Source: Liolophura sinensis
Lineage: Eukaryota > Mollusca > Polyplacophora > Chitonida > Chitonidae
Length of the DNA: 64,000 bases
Assembly: GCF_032854445.1 (NCBI RefSeq)
Contig: NC_088300.1
Coordinates: 2,172,001-2,236,000 of the forward strand
Direction of reading: 5' to 3'
How positions within the stretch are numbered: the stretch's first letter is position 1; every line of letters starts with the position of its first letter. Shown piece by piece: positions 1-14,600 of the stretch. The translations under genes were made by a program, and so were the position numbers. A model generated the notes under the pieces. That model was given only the letters and a program-made list of their open reading frames with translations. It ran no database searches and had not been told where the DNA came from.

Positions 1-244
1 CAGACACACATCTGACCTCTGAATATTATGCCTGCCACCAAAGTCCAAAATGAGCAAGTCTGGTTACTATATATTGTGATGAACAGAAGTAGTTGAGTAA
101 ATACAACTGAGATTGTATGGCGAAACGTTACATTAAAAGGTGTAGTGCTCAACGTAGTGGAGCTTTGCCTTTTTGTTTTAGCAAATATTGCATTCTGTGT
201 TATAGTGTTGTTGTATTGTCAGTCTGACATCTGTATGTGTGTAG
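1..244 (+). other. intron (3' end of the intron upstream of exon 1)
   Basis: No coding continuity with exon 1. AT-rich, ending in a GT-rich tract and TGTAG. Nothing else recognised. Confidence 0.7.
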
Positions 245-400
245 GCCTGGAGGACCAGGAAGTGGCCAGTGTGACGGCCAGCCTCCTCACAGACTCCAGC
301 AGTGTAGCCAGTGTGGACAGCACAGGGGTTCACTATATCCAGATGGAGAATGCTGGGGAGAACTGTGGTGAAAAGTCCGACTCAGATACTGTTATACGAT
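245..400 (+). CDS. RALGAPA1: RALGAPA exon 1 of window (internal exon)
   Basis: Acceptor GTGTGTAG ends at 244 and donor GTAAGT starts at 401. The exon starts with the last two bases of a codon and ends with one base, so it is 156 bp and symmetric. It encodes an acidic, Ser/Thr-rich stretch ([19 protein letters not shown]), low in predicted structure. It joins exon 2 in frame (IR then SSQTPSP). Assignment rests on phase and continuity rather than on strong family motifs. Confidence 0.82.
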
Positions 401-3400
401 GTAAGTGTGCAATCAGGCTTCGTCTGCGAAAAAGAGCATAAAAAGAAATTCCCCGAGTGTGTCATAGTTTTTGTGCCATGTATATAAGATGATGTGATAC
501 TGTCTGCTGGACAATATCGCACCTTTCTCATAACAAAATGGTTAGGTTTGCATAGGTGTGTACTACACTTTTAACTGTCCCAGTGTGATACACATTGTTT
601 GCATAAGTGGCTTGCTGCCATTGTGTAAGTGAAATATTCTTGAGTACGGTGTAATCAAATAAATTGTTTGCTTATGTTTTTGTTTAAAATACATGTAGCT
701 CACTTAGAGAGATCACAGGCTAGTATGACTGGCTTTCCTCATTGTTTTTAAAAAAGAAACTTGGTCATCTTCTATGGCCTCCTTTTTTGATCTTTCATCA
801 CAAGCTGAACTCTAACCTTTGACACCTGTTATTACAGCCTCCCAGACTCCATCGCCCCTCTCCGTGCACTCTAAGTCTGGCTCGCGCACCCCTTCCCCCA
901 CTAGCGAGCTGACGGGAGATGCTCGCCACATGAGCTGCCCCACCCCTGACCGAGACAGCCTGCACATAGAGGTTGTGGCCACCACAGAAGACTCAACTCT
1001 ACCTAAAGGTAAGATACCCTGCCTCAGGTGAATCATTCATCCTCAATCCTGTCATGTTCATTGTGTGAAGGAAAATGGTGAAATTGCGGCTATACTGTGA
1101 TTACTGAGTGGTCAGAATCCTTGTTTGGTGCGTAGAATTAAAGGTGAACTGCAAAAACAAAGAACTATCAGGTATATTGGTAACTATTGTTACTTTTTCA
1201 GACACAGAGTCTGAGAACTACGAGGAGTTCAAGAGCGTTTTAGCGGGTGGGACAGTTCAGGGTTGGACCCCGGATGTGGCCGTCATCCTGTGGAGGAGAA
1301 TGCTAGGTTCCCTGGGCGACATCAATAAGATCAAAGACCCCAGTATTCACGCCACCGTATTCGACTACCTCTGTGATATTTTAGAAACTTTACTCAAGGT
1401 ATGTGTTTACAGCTTTCATACTATGATTAAGAATTTATACTTATTCTGTGATGCATTAAACAATACATGTGTGTACAGGGATTCATTGAAGTCCAAATTT
1501 TAACGACAGGAAACTTAAAATTCATTTTTTTTCTGGTCCAGATTGAGTTCATTTATATTTTAAGCGCTGACTATAACCGGGTATGGAGCTTTAATTCCAC
1601 TATAGCGACTGGTAATTTTGTGAGCATGAAAGTATATATGATGTATACATATATGAGAGAAAGAGGGTTTAATTTCATTTGAGGTTCATTTCTGATCACG
1701 ATTTTATTGTTGGTACATACATATACTTTTACAAGTATGTTATCCTGCTCATAGATATGCATTGTGTAATAAAAAAAAGGTTGTAAGCCATGGTATTGCA
1801 TGTTCTGTTGTTGGTTGTTATATTAAAGGGAAGAAAGGAACTAATGAAAATTGTGTCAAATGTAAACATGTGCAAAATACAAAGATAAGGCTTATCCTTC
1901 TCAGAGGTATATAATGAAACAGTTATAAACCATCCATGTTCAGTTGTTGGTTGTTATAAATATTAGAAGAAAGAAAGGAACTAACTAGTGCTACATACAA
2001 AATAAAAATAGACCTACAAACAAGGCCTAGGACAAGGCTTATTCTGATCAGAGTTATATGCTGTAAAGTATTTGTTATTCACTGGAATTCATTTTCACAG
2101 ATTTACTTCAAAGATGGCTTTGCAGGAATTAATTGTCGTGTTATTAATGAAGGAAATGCTGAAAAAAAAAATCTCAAAACTGATTAATTTTACGACGTCT
2201 TTTAATCATCTGGCAAAGTGACCTGTCACCCAATGAGCAGTATAACATCAAACATATAAATTCACCGTTATCAGAACCAATCACTCACACAGTCAAGCAA
2301 CACGATTAGTTTTGGATTGTTTTCGGTTTTAATCGTCCCCTGGTCAGAAACCACTGACATTGCATAATTGCCTAATGGCCATTGCATTCTTGTATACAGT
2401 TCATAATTTGTTAGAGGTTCGCTCCTTGGTTTACAGGAGACACACAGCCAATGGGATAGCATGTATCAAAGCAACATTCATCGGAAGCCAGCACATGTTA
2501 TATCCACTTTGCTTTCACTTTCTTGGCATACTGAAGATTGATCAAACTAAATACGAATGCACTCCCATTTTGTTTTATACCCACTAAACCTTACGACCAT
2601 AGTTTGCATATATTTAAAGCCTAATTTTAAGCTAATTACAGCCATTACCACCTCGGCTTGTCATGGATGCAGCCGTTGGCAATTGAAATTGACCGCTCCT
2701 CGCTACACGTATATTTTGGAATGCAATTCAGTTTATTTTCAAAAGCTAGAGTATTTGTACCAGGAAAATACAGAATTGAGTTTTTAAACCCCAATTTTCA
2801 GATCTTAGCTGAATTTTATCACTGAATATCTTAAATTGATGTGTATGAACCTGTTGTGTAGTTGACTCAGGTCTGGTTGTGTTTATGCTCTTTCTATTGC
2901 CTACATGAACTTCCTGCTAAAGTGGTATTGTCACCACTGTATTTTTATCACAGTGTCTATTTTTCATTACAGGGAATTACTGGATTGACTGACGTATTGA
3001 AAATTGTTTTTGAATTGTGGTACATTTCTTTGTCGTCTTAAATGATAAACTTTTCAGGGAAGTTAAAGGGGATACTGATTACTATGTCTTAATATTGAGG
3101 TGACGAAAACTTTTTTTACATTGGAATGGAAAACTTCCATTGGTGTGGAAAACTTATTGGTACAAATACAAAAGACCGGTCCTAATAAATTTCGTTCGAT
3201 TGTTTTGTAAGGCATGTAATTTATTTTCCAGATACGCGATAATCAGTCAGTAACCCATGACAACCAAAGTTCCCCGCCCCCTCCAGAACTCATCCCTCCA
3301 CAGCTCCTTCTTGCCCCTTGGCTCTTCGAGGTACGGGTCTGAAACCTTCATTTGTTGGACTTCGATATTTTGGTGCTCAGTTCATGTAAACTATCATTCT

Positions 3401-6400
3401 TTTTGTGGCTAAAATACACATTAGTCCTAACCCATTTAACTGAAGTTGTAGAGTATTTGAAAAACATGCTAGTAGTTCCATTATTTGATAACTTTTTTCT
3501 AATTTGAATGACTTAATTCACAAGAGATAAGTAGGTTTGATCAAACATGCCATGACCGAATGTCGTCTGTGAAGTCCAGGCTGTGGAATGAAGCTGACCC
3601 CTGTTAAAGAAAACCACACACTTGTTTGCAGGCTCTGAAGTTACCCGACACACACAAGCGAGGGAAACTGTCAGCATATCAGCTTATCTGTTGGATGCTT
3701 GTACAATCACATGACATGCCACTGGAACAGCCAATGGTAGCCAAGCTTTATCAAGTGTTGCATCATGGGCTGGTTTCTTCAGATCAGGTATGTACATTGT
3801 TGTATTCTCACTCAAACTTGAAACAGTTGGACAAAACAGAATTAAAGTCTAAGAACAGCACTTAACATGCCGTGATATTTGTTTTAGGTGTCAAAGTGAG
3901 CACTTGTGTTGTTGTTTTCAGGATGTTGTTAATGTCATTGTGCGTCACAGTGCGGCTAAGTTTTTCACAGTACCTCTCCCAGGCAGCACAGTTTTACTGT
4001 TGGATTTTATCCATGCCGCGGGAACAATTGTGTCCAAAACAGATGCTTTGGAGTTGTATGTAAGTACATTTTGGTTTCTTGAACTCTTTCTGTTTGTGTC
4101 CATGAATAGTGAGTCAAAAAAAAAAAAATGTGGGAGTTTGCCTCTGACCTGTGAAGTGAGGGCCTTCATGGCCTACAATGTATTGTTAACATGCTAGTGC
4201 AACACAATGACTCAAAAGCCTCTCACCAAAGTGGTTGCTTTGAGTTTAAGTCCAGCTCATGCTGTCTTTGGTTGTAAGTGGGAAGGTCTGCTAGCAACCT
4301 ACAGATGGTCATGGGTTTGCCCAGGTTCTTCCCATTTTACTCCCACCATAATGCTGCGTGCCATCAAGCGAAATGTTCTTGAGTATGGCATTCAACATCA
4401 GTGGAATAAATAAGTGCCCCTTATGACATGCTGAGATCACCTGACATTTGACCTGTAACTCATGGGTGTAACAACATCATGATTTGATATCTAATGGTAA
4501 TTGATTTTCATGCCATGATCACTTTATTGGGTTGTACATTTAATTGTTGATGATTGTTTTGTATTTATGTCAGATGGAAAGTAGTGTATATATGTAACTG
4601 TTGCTGTAATATTATAAATCATGTATAAAGCATGATTTCTGCTGTAGGCTCCACGCACTGCCGCTGTGTCCTTATTGGGCAGTTTGATCTGCTTCCCAAA
4701 TCACTTTGGACCAATCCCTGTGCTCCAACCCATTCAAACTGATCTCTCTGTCATCTCGTGCAATAATTCCAAGGTATGTTGTAGTGTATTCTTCCTAAAC
4801 GGGTGTGCCATCAGTGATGTTATGTCAGAAGTTAATAACTCAGAGAGGTACTTAGTCAGTGAATGTGCAGGCTAGAATCCAGCGCCTACTTTGAGTCAGG
4901 TGTACCTGGCCCGGGCTTTACTCCAGACACTCTATCTGTCCTCCATCCCTAAACCTGATGTGATAACAATTTATGGGCGAGCCGGCACTAAAATATCAAA
5001 ACACAGAATAAAAATGAAACTGAAAATCTGCCTTTTTATTTTATCAGATCTTTTTTCAGATGTCTTTATCATTTGTCAAGAACAAATTCACAAGGATTTG
5101 TTTTTCAGGTTTTATTTTTATCTTCATATTCTCCTCTAACATTTTACAAAAGCTTTCTTCTGCCCATGAAACAACAGTTAAAGTTGGTGTGGCCTGACCT
5201 CTATCGTATGAGTAAAAAATTGTTGATAAGACAATTATTAAACACCAATCAGAGAAATAAGAAAGCCTCGGCTGCGGCCTTACACATACGTTGACAGGTA
5301 CGCCTTGGGGTGTGTTGTTGTTGTTTCTCTTTCTTTACCTATGTTAATAGTCACACCTGAAACCCTGATGTTTCTGTATTACAGGACCAGATCATTCATC
5401 TCTTATTGGAAGCTGGAAGTAAAGAACCCACAGGATTAGCCAAGTAAGGCATCAGAACCGCGCACGCTAGAGTCATAAAGAAACAGTGTTTGTACTGATT
5501 GGAAGTTATTATCTTAACCGTTACCCCTCTTACTTTAAAGAGGCCCACATACTATTGGTCAGAGGATAAATAATGCCTTTCCTCATGAGTTCCCTAGCCT
5601 TTGAACTGTAAGTCACAGTGTTGACCCCAGTTCTCATTGATTTGGCTATGGCTTGTGGAAAGCAGAAGAGCTGTCAGCTTCAGGCAGTTTGTTTCCTGAT
5701 AGACTGTAACTTTTATTAGGGGTCCACACAGGTAGTCCTGCGGGACACCTATTGAAATCATTCGGATTATTAGGGGTTTAAGCCTTTCAAGTTTGAATCT
5801 TGAATGGCTGATGCAATTGAGCTGAAATTCTAACTGCAGTTGCACAAAGCCTAGGTACAGTAAGTGTAACAATGGAAACTTTCTGCATCGAAAATTGTAC
5901 AAGCTCTCTACTGGGTGAAATTATCATGTGACGAAAAAAATGTTTTTTTCAAAATATTTTCTAAACTGTTAAGAATTATACTGTCGGAAATTGTTTTATC
6001 TGAAACAGTTCTAGACGCTGATTCCAAAAATGCAATTTTTGCAAAACCGAATGTGACGTCAGAACCGGAAGTGTGTATATCTTGTTAACCAATGAAGCTA
6101 GAGATGCAGTGTGAAAGCCAAACGTCATCCCAAGGCAAGCAGACAACTTTTACACAGCTGGAAGTGAGGTCAGCAGACCGGAAGTAGTACATGTCAAAAA
6201 AAAAAATTGCCATTTTTTCAGTTTTCAAAATTGAAAACTTCTACAGCTAAAACGTGTCAACAGAAATGCGTGAAACTTAGGTATGTGACAGATCTAGACA
6301 TGTGCTAGTATGAGCAAAAATTTGGGTGACCTGTGATCTGGCGGCAATTTTGGGTTGAAGTGAAAACATTTGACGACCATTTTTTTCCAAACACAATGTC

Positions 6401-9400
6401 CAATTAACTTAATATGTAGCACACATAACAAGCGTTCCATGGAGGCTATTTGGACAGAAAAAGGATTCAATATGTAATCAAATTAGGCTTTGACTGATAC
6501 ATATAATGTGATGTCAGGGGGAAAACGAAAAATTTGAGTTTGATGAATATGTTACCTGACGTAGTTTGACGTCCTGATAACGAATCCAGTCCAATTTTTG
6601 TTCTGCGATGCATATTTTTCTCACAAATTGCTAACAAAACGTGAAAAAAGCGCAATTTCACCCATTTTTGTGGGTCATGTGACAGAAAACTGTTAAAGCT
6701 GTAAAGTTGAAAATCGCTGTGTATATACATGCTAAATAGTGTGATACAATGTATGAATGGCTATGGAGAATATGTATCGTGTATATGCTCTCTTCATTAT
6801 CTCGTTTGCACTGCAGTTGTGATTTGCTCACCCTGTGCCATTTCACCATAATGTTGTGCATATATTTGTTGAAGTAAGCTTTGTTTTGTGCAAACCTTGT
6901 CTTATTTACTACATGCTTACCAAACCCCGGTGACTGACAGATATCTACTTGTGCCCTGGCTCAGTTGTTTGCTTCCTGACAATGGCTGAGCTTTTAGTAA
7001 AGCAGTCATTCTGTGCATGGCAGGTTGTGGATTCATATGTGGAAATATAAATTTGTTGTCACACGGGCCATGTTTTTTTGTGTTACTTCTTACAAAAAGG
7101 CAACCTAAGGAATCGCTGTTTCTGATTGGGCATAGCGCAGCATCATCAAGCTCGCTGATCTATTCATGGGAATGCGAATGACCGGCCAACTGCCTCAGTG
7201 ACAAATGGTGTAAAGGCGCATTGGAAGTCACACTGCCGTGTATCTGGTCATGTATTGATTTTCAACCAATAACTTATGTTCTTATATGAAAGATACAAGT
7301 GTAAAGAAAATGTGTATGGAAATTTGTAGTGAAAATTGCGACTGCCTTCCAGACTTAGTTACATATATAATAGAGTAGATATTAATTACATTAAACGCTG
7401 ACCAATTTTCGTGGTATGATGCAGATGTGTCTTAGGCAGTTGAGCGGTGAAGATGATCGACGTTGGGGAAATTGACATTAGGCAGATCGTGCCATGCCAG
7501 TCAGTCATGTCAGAGCTCTATCCCAGCTTAGGAAATTAATCATGTGATTAAAATTTTCTGAATTTAAACATTTTAAATACGCTGTTTGGCGTAGTTTGAT
7601 GGTCTGAGCAAGAATCTGATCTTTTCACCTTTCTCTGATGCACAGTTTTGTCGCGAATTGCCAATAAAGTCTGAAAAAGTGCAATTTCCCCCCATACTTG
7701 GAGGTCACGTGACACAAAACTGCTGCAGATGTAAAATTGCTGAGTGCAAAGGGCTATGTGTGTACTGTATGTGTGCGAAAAATCGTTGAAGTGTCTTAAT
7801 AAATGTGGGAGTTGCTGTGCTTGAAAAATTATCCAAAGACCGATTTATTACGTTTTTGCATTTTGAATGCATTTATGTCTAGGATGAATCTGCAAATATT
7901 GTAAGTAGCTACCTGACATAGTTTGACATCCCTGATCATGAATCTGGGCTTGCTTCTTTCCTGCGACATGCAGTTTTGCTTCAAATTGCGATCAAGCACA
8001 GTTTCCACCATATTTGGAGGTCTCATCACAGAAAACTGTTACATCTACATTTCAAGAACCAATGGATTATTCTGAAATTTGATATGCAGGTAGACCGTTG
8101 CTAGTTGCAATAAGTTTGATAAAATTGTTGACTTCCTGTAAAAACTGTGGATGATCAACATTGGTCATAGTTGTGAGGTTACAGCTCATTTTTTTGTTTT
8201 TTTTTTTAGATGTATTCTGGTGTGTTTTGGGACGCTGATTCCGAATCTGCTTTTTTTTGTTTAACTTTGTAACTTTTTGAAATATAGTAAAAAAACCTAA
8301 ATTTAGTTATGTAATATCAATGCTCTGTTACTCGAGAACTGTGGTACCTAAAAGTTCAAAACACCAAATTGTAGCCCAAGACATGCTCTTTCCCTAAGGT
8401 GATTTTGAGTTACGATTATTAGTTTTCTCGCTAGAAGCATTTAAGTGATACTACCATTCTTTCAGAATTATGTATTTCAGCCCATTGCTTTAACATGGAG
8501 TTAGATGGAACTGGACTGCTCTTTTAACTGGCTGGTTTAATTTCTTGTTGGCTTAGATCTAGTTATGCAGTCTCCTATTTGACAGTGCACAGTGATAATA
8601 ACTACGACAACAAACAACGTGGACCCCAGCCGAAACTGCTTTGCAGTTCAAGTTAAAATTTCTTATTATTATGTACAGCTAGTCTTTCTCTGTACTCACC
8701 AGCATATGACCATAAAAATTGTTAAGTGTGAAGCCCCAAGCATATATTTTTCACTGTGTTGCCTTGACATGACTGTAAAGACTGCTGAAGTGGTGTTAAG
8801 TCATAGTCTTGGATTGTACTCCTTTCGCTTTGTTCTGTGACATAACATCAACATGTTAATGTTGATTGTAATAGCTAATGTGTTGTGTTGCAGATGCATA
8901 TCAGTCAGCAGCCTGGGTGTGTTTCTGTATGAGGAACTCACACATGGAACTCTTCACCCCAAGCTGAAGGAGGCCATCAATGTTTTACTTAATGCTTTAC
9001 GGGTAGGTGTTTAAAGCTGATGAACTGCTGATACTGTATCCTGATCTTCCTCTTTTGGGAGCTTCCGTGGCCGAGGGGGTTATCACGACAGTGTGGCGCA
9101 ATGACCCAAGAGCCTCCCAGCAGTCTGGTCACTGTGAGCTCAAGTCCTGCTCATGCTGACTTCCTCACCAGTCGTATGTGGGATGGTCTGTCAGCAACCT
9201 TCGGATTGCTGTGGGTTTCTCGGACTACCCGGTTTCCTCCCACTCTAATGCTGGCCATCGTCATATAAGTGAAATATTGTTGAGTGCAGCATAAAAACCA
9301 GTCGAATAAAGAAATAAACTCAAGATTTCTAAATGAGTCTACTTTGAAAAGATATTCCAAGAAACAGGAGAAAGGCAGATAACTGCAGATTTTAATTTAC

Positions 9401-11654
9401 AGATGAAACATGTAGAGTCAGTACATGTAATTTGACTTGAGTACGCTGTGTTGTTTTTTTTCCCCAGTGCTCAGACAGGCAGGTGGGGAAAGTTGCTTCA
9501 GAAACCCTGTTTGTGTTATGTGATCATGTCAATACACTACTCAACTATCACCCTGATTTACCAAAGAAAATTATTGAGGTGAGTTGAAATTAGACAATAC
9601 CCCAGATTGTTGGTAGATGCATGGAAAGCTTTGTGTGACATATCTGTATTGTTTAATGGGCATTTCCTTGAGAATTAAAGATGATGTGTTGTTTTAAAAT
9701 TGTGTATATCTGTGGCAAATCATAAACATGTAGTCATTGTGATGTATCTGGAATTCTAACATACCTCCAAAACTTTAACACTAAAAGCATTGAAGAGCGA
9801 AGTGTGCTCAAATTGTCATGGACGCTTGGACCACTCCATTTGGCTAATAAAATAGATGTGTAGTGCTGTCAGAAAGGTAAACTGAATTTACTTAAAATTG
9901 GTCAGGCAGTTAAGTTTAAAGGTGAATTATTTACCGTCACCGATATCATGTGGCCAGTAGGCACTTATTCCGTGTATGAAATATAAAGAGTTGGCATCCA
10001 ACAATAAGTATCAAGGTACCGTACCTAGATAAGCATTTTTCCAATGTTCTCTTACTTGAAACCTCTCCAAAAGTGGCGGATAACTAGCCCAAATCCAAGC
10101 TGGAATTTCCTACCTTAACACCCAGCTTTCACAGACAATTTCACAAAAGAAAACAACTCAAACCCTATGTTATTTTTGATATCCACAGGTTCCGTTAAAG
10201 GCCCGAAATGTAGTATGTAAAACCCAGCATTAGTAAACCATCTTTCAACAGTAATCCAGCCGTTTAAACTTTTGAATTGGACAACTCAAATTAACGTCTG
10301 CCATGTTTGGAATTTCTTTTTTCATCTTCAGGAAGGGTGATGGGCAGCGAAAATTCACCCTCGCTCTGAAATAAAACGTAGTTTGCCATGCTCAAATCAC
10401 CATGATAATGCACAGTAGACAGGACTGTTTGCAAACAAGGGGCCACAGGCTTCCTGAGTCTGCTGTACATTGTCTTGGTGATTTGAGCACGGCGAACTAC
10501 GTTTTATTTCTTAATCAGTGTACTGTTACCTAACCTAATAGTGTGGTAAATGTGGTACTCTGTTATATGGTTCAGCTTGTTATTGAAAACATGAAAACCT
10601 ACATTCCTACCAGTGTATCACTGGTGATAGTGTTTTACTGGTATGCAGTTCCACAATTAATAGTTCTGTTGCTAATCTTAAATAACAGTGTAATAAATAT
10701 GGGGGTATTTACTGTTATTGCTCCAGTTATTATTCTTAATGTGTTGTGATGATCTTACAGGTAATTGCTTCTAACATATCAGCAATGATACCTGGTGTGG
10801 AGTCCTCTGGGTCAGAAGAGGACAAAAAGGTAGGACTATTCACTAAGCACATTGTGTAGCTTTAAACTCCCTGATAATCTCACAGATAATGTATAAGTGT
10901 AACATTTTACTTTCATTGGTCAGCCTTTGGCCATGTTTTACTGTGATTGGTCAACCTTTTTGGATGTTTTACTGTGATTGGTCAACCTTTTTGGATGTTT
11001 TACTGTGATTGGTCAGCCTTTTCACATGTTTTACTGTGATTGGTCAGCTTTTTTGCATGTTTTCAAGGTGTTTATTCATGACATTAATATGTGTAGACTG
11101 GTAAAATTACACTTTTTTAGAACCCTGAAACCAACCAAAATTAGCTTAAAAATGTGCATAAATTGCACTGAAAATAGCTCTTTCATATACGTAAAGGATA
11201 ACGAATTAAGGTAATGGCAAAATCTTAGTGACATTTCTCTGATAAGTAAGATAGATAGAAAATTACAATACTGTCAGTAAATATACGTGTATTACTAATA
11301 ATGTTTACATGTACGTGAAGTTAACAAATGATGATCAGCATAAAATCTCCAGGCCATGACCTCACAAGACTGACTAATGTAGCTGCTGATTTCATATTGC
11401 ATGAAATGTGAGCATGGATGGGACGTGTGTCAAGTTTAAATACAGACACATTCCCGGGAGCAATAGGCTTTCATCCCTGTACATCTCTGAAGAACTTAAC
11501 TCACTTTGTAACACTGATAATCAAGTAGCAGGAAAATTAAAGACTGTATTTTGTGAGTCTGATGTGGGATGTGATTACCTCCTTTCTTTATATCTTGCAA
11601 CTGTCTAATAGGTCAGTTATCCATTATCAGTACATGCTAACCTCCCCCCCCCCA

Positions 11655-11686
<32 letters not shown>

Positions 11687-14600
11687 TGACTTCACTGTTA
11701 CGCTATTCTGCTCTGTTTTTCCAGCTACTAGTCTCCATGATGTTCTGTATGATAGAGTGGGTGATGAGGGTGCCAATGCCACTGTTGTTGGAAACATCAG
11801 ATACGGACAAATCCTGTATTTATAAAGTCTTCAGGGTGAGTTGTCAGTGTTTCAAAACCTATTCAAGAACATTATTTCACAAATTTCAGATAATAAACAT
11901 GGTCAATTCAATTTTACCTCTGTGCGATGCTGGAAGTATTGTAACAAAAGTCACATTGTCTGGTTGACCTCGTTTCATTACTATTTGTTTTTGATACCAG
12001 GTGTTGAAGGCCGCTGACACTGGTCAGACCACAGCTTCCTTAGCCCGTGGGAGTGTGTTTTCCCTGGTGGAACTGGCTCCAGACACTGACCCTAACCTAC
12101 TAAAGGAATCACCCCAGAGCACTGGATCAAGCTCGCCCCGAGTGGGTATTCGGGAGAGTCCCCTGGGGCCCAGTGAGCACCCAGTCAGACCCTTGTCTCC
12201 CGCTCCCCGGGAATCTAGTCATCACAGACCCCAGCCAGATGGCGTCAAACTAGCAGCTAGATTTGTAAGTGTGTATCCTTTGTTACTGTATAACACATAA
12301 TTATATACTATAATACTACATCCCGTGGTTTTCTCAAATTGGAAAAAGGACTTCACGCGTGGAAGTCTGTTGCCAAATTTTTTCGTTTCCTTTTGGTAAC
12401 AGGAAGTGTGTGTCAGTTTCATTACTGTACTTTTTAGATTTGAAGATGCAATGGATTGGTTTTGTTGTTTTTGAACAGAGGTTGTGACATTGTTTTTTGT
12501 ATAGAATCTGTTAGTTTTGGAAACAAAATACAAATTGTGAATGAACTGTACTATTATACTTCTTATTTTTAGGGCAGAGATTTGTAATTTTGAAGGCGAA
12601 TATTGCATTTTTTTCCCTGTTTTTTTTCCAGATGTGAATATGTTGTTCTTTAGAATAACAGTCTATTCTTGTTACATTTACTTTGTGAAACTGTTAAGCC
12701 AGCTTATGGACGGCTTGTCATAGCTGTAATGTTTACCAAGTAATATCCATGTTGACATTGAAGACAGTGTTTGATGACTTAGATAGTATCTGACAATGAT
12801 ATTACCTCTTACTCTACCTGTAGCTAATGACCCACCTGGTTAACCAGCTCTGCCACTTCCCTATGGGTTCTGGGGCAGCCCGGCTCAACAGCAACATACA
12901 AGAATATCATGATAACCCAGACACGCCCTTTAACGACCTCATACCAGAGATATTTTCAGCCCCTAATGTGCAGGTAAGACTCGCCATTCTGACAGACCAG
13001 TTGTCCTAAATCTGTCCTAAGTTCTGTCCTAATGCCTGTTCAATCAGCATAGCGGTTATTCTGAACTGGTGCTGCCATTTTTGTGTTAAGTGCGTAAGTG
13101 TGATTCAATCCTGACATCACCCATTCTCATTGCTCTCATTGAGGCCTCGCTGACAATAATGGGTTGACTACACTCATGGAGCAGTTTTTAGTCTTATCTT
13201 TGTTGAATTCTGGTTGTGTTCCAGCAATGTGACTTTTAAGTTCATGAGACTGACCACCATTGTATATGTTAAAGTGAAAAATTCTTGTTTAGTGTTAACA
13301 ATCAAGAAAATTACTACTTACACCAGTGTAAATACAGAGGTGTAGAGATTATTGCTTTGCACCTGGTTGGTCTGTGTAGTATGTGGGGAAGTATGTGTAC
13401 CTCAGGTGTTGAAGGTGGTTTTTAGCTTGCTGTTACAAAGTAAGGCGAGGTATTGTGAGTGTGGGGGGAAAAAGTTGTGTTGATGTTGGTGTCAGCCTTG
13501 GTGTGCGAGTAAGCTTTTTTGTTTGGGTCAGTTGAGTAAGATTTTATGTTTGGGTCAGTTGAGTAAGGTTTTATTTTGGGGTCAGTTGAGCAAGGTTTTA
13601 TGTTTGGGTCAGTTGAGTAAGGTTATATGTTTGGGTCAGTTGAGTAAGGTTTTATGTTGGGATCGGTTGAGTAAGGTTTTATGTCAGTTGAGTAAGGTTT
13701 TATGTTTGGGTCTGCTAGTCTCACGGTTTTCACATTGCTGCTATGAAACTTGATGGGAATGATGAAGAGGATTTGGGGATTTCCTCATTTTGAATAATTA
13801 GGGATATTTGCATTTTTAGCTCCCCATCATGAAGTAAGCTTTTTTATTTGGGTAAGCTATTGTCAAAGTGTTCATAATATGTTCATGACATTATACTTCA
13901 TTTTTAACTCGCCTGTGTGAAGTAAGCCGAGAGGGGGAAACAAGTCATTGTTGTTGTAGGGATCTGGCTAAGATTTTCTCCTGTATAGTAGGCTCTCATA
14001 CATGGATTGAAGGTTAAACTTTTTTCTTTTAGCTCCTGTACATGCACAATGGGCTCTCATTCATTGATTGAAGGTCAAGCTTTTTTTGTTTAGCTCTGTA
14101 GTCTAATGTATGGTGTGTAAATGCACATACTCAGATGGAAGGTTAAGCTTTTTTTGAGCTCTTGTATATTGGGTTATCACACATGGATTGAAGATTAGGC
14201 TTGTTATTTGCTCTGTAGTTTAAGGTATTGTGTGCAAATGCACATTCTCAGATGGCAGGATATGCTATTTTTTTTAGAGCCTTTATAATGACAATCATAT
14301 GAGGATCTCCAACATACGGCGATAGAAAGTTATGTTTTGTTTCTGTTTTTTTTGCCTCTGCAAAGGGCCTACTGATGGAAGGTTGAACTATTTTATTGGT
14401 TTTAGTTTTTAGGCTTTTTGAATGTTTTTTGTTGATCTTAATTGATAGACTTTCAATTCAAAAATTTATCAGTGATGTAAACTTCAATTTGTTTTCTGTA
14501 GTAAACACGTTATTTAGAAATTAAGCCTCCATGGAGGGCAACAATTTCTTCTATACAAGGTTTCTGTGACTTTATTGCTTATGAGATTTATGGACCTCTC

